Assembly (NCBI GenBank): GCA_018647025.1
Contig: JABGTQ010000294.1
Location: 1-7,212, forward strand
DNA from: Nitrospina sp.
GTDB lineage: Bacteria; Nitrospinota; Nitrospinia; Nitrospinales; VA-1
DNA: 7,212 nt
Direction of reading: 5' to 3'
The stretch's first letter is position 1. Each line of letters begins with the position of its first letter. Both the position numbers and the translations under genes were made by a program. A model generated the notes under the pieces. The model did not search any database and was not told the origin of the DNA. It was given only the letters and a program-made list of their open reading frames with translations. Below, piece after piece: positions 6,716 through 7,212 of the stretch.

Positions 6716-6731
6716 TCCTATAGGTATAGGA
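6716..6731 (+). repeat. Inverted repeat before the 58-codon ORF, possible operator or RNA hairpin
   Basis: TCCTATA (6716-6722) and TATAGGA (6725-6731) are perfect inverted copies around GG. Inside it, TATAGG occurs twice in tandem (6719-6730). A TATTAT at 6708-6713 could be a -10 element, although no good -35 is seen, which would place the repeat at the transcription start like an operator. As RNA it could form a 6-bp stem with a 4-nt loop that hides AGGA (6728-6731), a potential ribosome-binding site. Confidence 0.3.
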
Positions 6732-6736
6732 TCATT

Positions 6737-6760
6737 ATGTCGATAAGGGTGTATGTCTAA
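6737..6760 (+). other. Seven-codon upstream ORF overlapping the start of the 58-codon ORF
   Basis: ATG at 6737 is preceded by AGGA (6728-6731) at 5 nt and encodes MSIRVYV then TAA, which ends inside the second and third codons of the 58-codon ORF in another frame. It could couple or control translation of that ORF, or mean nothing. There is no amino-acid repetition of the kind seen in attenuation leader peptides. Confidence 0.15.
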
Positions 6761-6929
6761 TAAAACAACTGTAAATAAAGAAAAATTATTTCTAACACCA
6801 ATTGACAAGGCATTTTTCAAACAAAAACACAAATCAGCCCGTGAACATTATGGAAATTATATGGATAAAATCCTTGAGGTCACTGGAGGTAAAGTTATTT
6901 ATGATTATGATGAGTTTAGCAAAAAGTAA
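6753..6929 (+). CDS. 58-codon ORF, unrecognised small basic protein
   Basis: ATG at 6753 to TAA at 6927-6929 gives 58 residues starting MSNKTTVNKEKLFLTPIDKA and ending DYDEFSKK. I recognise no family. It is lysine-rich and soluble, with no signal peptide or membrane segment. The middle (FFKQKHKSAREHYGNYMDKILEV) could be an amphipathic helix, followed by a short GGKVIYDYD strand-like piece. AAGGG at 6745-6749 is a ribosome-binding-like site but only 3 nt from the ATG. An in-frame stop at 6744-6746 makes this the only start. A seven-codon ORF (6737-6760) overlaps its start. The residue composition resembles a real bacterial protein more than a random ORF. An 84-codon frame also overlaps it and runs to 7056, but that frame lacks a good start. 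A genuine small protein, a fragment of a larger gene, or chance are all possible. Confidence 0.45.
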   Translation: MSNKTTVNKEKLFLTPIDKAFFKQKHKSAREHYGNYMDKILEVTGGKVIYDYDEFSKK

Positions 6930-7024
6930 TAACCTAATTAAACTCATCCCGGACACTCGTTCTTTTAATTCTTCCGCTTGGTTCAAACGTTTTCCATTTC
7001 TAATAGCTCACGAAAAACCGAAAG

Positions 7025-7069
7025 TTAAAGTAAGAGGAAGATGCCACCCAATATAATGAATGAACTCAT
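7025..7069 (-). CDS. 14-residue hydrophobic peptide ORF coupled to the edge ORF
   Basis: On the - strand GGAGG (7074-7078) precedes an ATG (7069-7067) by 4 nt. The ATG overlaps the stop of the preceding - strand ORF as ATGA, the usual geometry of translational coupling. The encoded peptide is MSSFIILGGIFLLL and then TAA: an almost entirely hydrophobic stretch, like the beginning of a membrane protein. After the stop the frame continues LSVFRELLEMENV before the next stop. It may be a very small membrane peptide, the truncated start of a lost membrane protein, or chance. Confidence 0.25.
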   Translation of the reverse strand: MSSFIILGGIFLLL

Positions 7070-7212
7070 ATGTCCTCCATTTTTATTTTTTCGATAAATA
7101 TAGGACTAATCCAACTAGCATTGCTCGTACAGGAATAACTCACTTCATAACGGGAAAATACTTTTGATAAATCTCCCATATATGTTAAATTATAATTAAT
7201 GAACTCCTCCTT
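7066..7212 (-). CDS. Partial ORF entering from the right edge, unrecognised
   Basis: The - strand frame is open from the window edge for 48 codons to TGA (7068-7066). An internal ATG at 7179-7177 would give 37 residues beginning MGDLSKVFSRYEVSYS and ending IEKIKMEDI. The residues resemble a protein C-terminus, but I recognise no family. Support is modest: the open frame, plus a Shine-Dalgarno and ATGA overlap with a second ORF at its end. The extreme edge reads AAGGAGGAG on this strand (7204-7212), which is itself a perfect ribosome-binding sequence but has no ATG, GTG or TTG at the right distance, so it may simply encode Lys-Glu-Glu. If real, the gene ends convergently against the + strand genes. 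Confidence 0.3.
   Translation of the reverse strand, partial: KEEFINYNLTYMGDLSKVFSRYEVSYSCTSNASWISPIFIEKIKMEDI

Larger units (their letters stand above)
6549..7212. other. Sparse region without a confidently identified gene
   Basis: After the DUF4390 gene, coding is weak on both strands. The region holds the end of the 25-codon ORF, the 16-bp palindrome, the inverted repeat, the 58-codon ORF, and the two - strand ORFs at the right. Between 6930 and 7024 I see no ORF of interest, tRNA or clear terminator. The contrast with the tightly packed block before it suggests either an intergenic boundary with small genes or the remains of decayed genes. Confidence 0.6.

Noticed and set aside
6802..6807. 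TTGACA as a second -35 element
   Set aside because: No -10-like hexamer follows at 16-18 bp and it lies inside the 58-codon ORF.
6980..6987. GGTTCAAA resembling a tRNA T-loop
   Set aside because: The flanking bases do not form the 5-bp T-stem and no acceptor or anticodon stem can be drawn.
6802..7056. 84-codon + strand frame overlapping the 58-codon ORF
   Set aside because: It starts at a TTG with no ribosome-binding site, its first half is the 58-codon ORF read out of frame, and the product (many Met/Ile/Lys with no pattern) looks like AT-rich noise.
7060..7167. 35-codon + strand ORF antisense to the edge ORF
   Set aside because: No ribosome-binding site at a useful distance and no recognisable product; the - strand reading has better initiation signals.
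7164..7196. TTGATA...TATAAT as a promoter near the right edge
   Set aside because: The 21-bp spacing is too long, and in such AT-rich DNA a lone TATAAT is expected by chance.

Overview
The window is AT-rich and densely coding, with one operon-like block on the + strand and a sparse, poorly coding right end. It looks like a Gram-negative bacterium. MutS, YbeY, a PhoH-family ATPase and FolE are bacterial housekeeping proteins, and a secreted DUF4390-type protein is, as far as I recall, mainly proteobacterial (delta/beta-like lineages). The HIT protein beginning MKKIWAPWRMEYI is of a type I associate with deltaproteobacteria-like and related phyla. I cannot place the organism more closely from the sequence alone; an uncultivated marine or environmental lineage is a guess.

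Left edge (1-328): the last 69 codons of a GTP cyclohydrolase I gene (folE), then a 117-bp gap holding an almost ideal sigma-70-type promoter (TTGACA, 18 bp, TATAAT) that points into the next gene.

Main block (329-6548): six genes in the same direction, with gaps of only 22, 17, 10 and 11 bp and then an 11-bp overlap. They are a PhoH-family ATPase (YbeZ type, TTG start), the endoribonuclease/rRNA maturation factor YbeY, a HIT-family nucleotide hydrolase or phosphorylase, mismatch repair ATPase MutS, an extended-SDR nucleotide-sugar epimerase, and a secreted DUF4390-like protein. The ybeZ-ybeY pair is the classic RNA-quality-control pair. HIT, MutS, epimerase and DUF4390 are not an obvious pathway; they appear to share transcription rather than function. 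Recognisable Shine-Dalgarno sequences are weak or missing before most of these genes.

Right end (6549-7212): no confidently identified gene. It holds a 25-codon ORF with a good ribosome-binding site overlapping the end of the DUF4390 gene, two AT-rich palindromes, an unrecognised 58-codon ORF, and on the - strand a partial ORF entering from the window edge. That ORF is joined by an ATGA stop/start overlap to a 14-residue hydrophobic peptide ORF. This is the least explained part of the window. I see no CRISPR array, transposase, tRNA, rRNA or clear defence or biosynthetic system, and I do not claim a new system. The best candidates for something undescribed are the small ORFs and the inverted repeat at 6716-6731.
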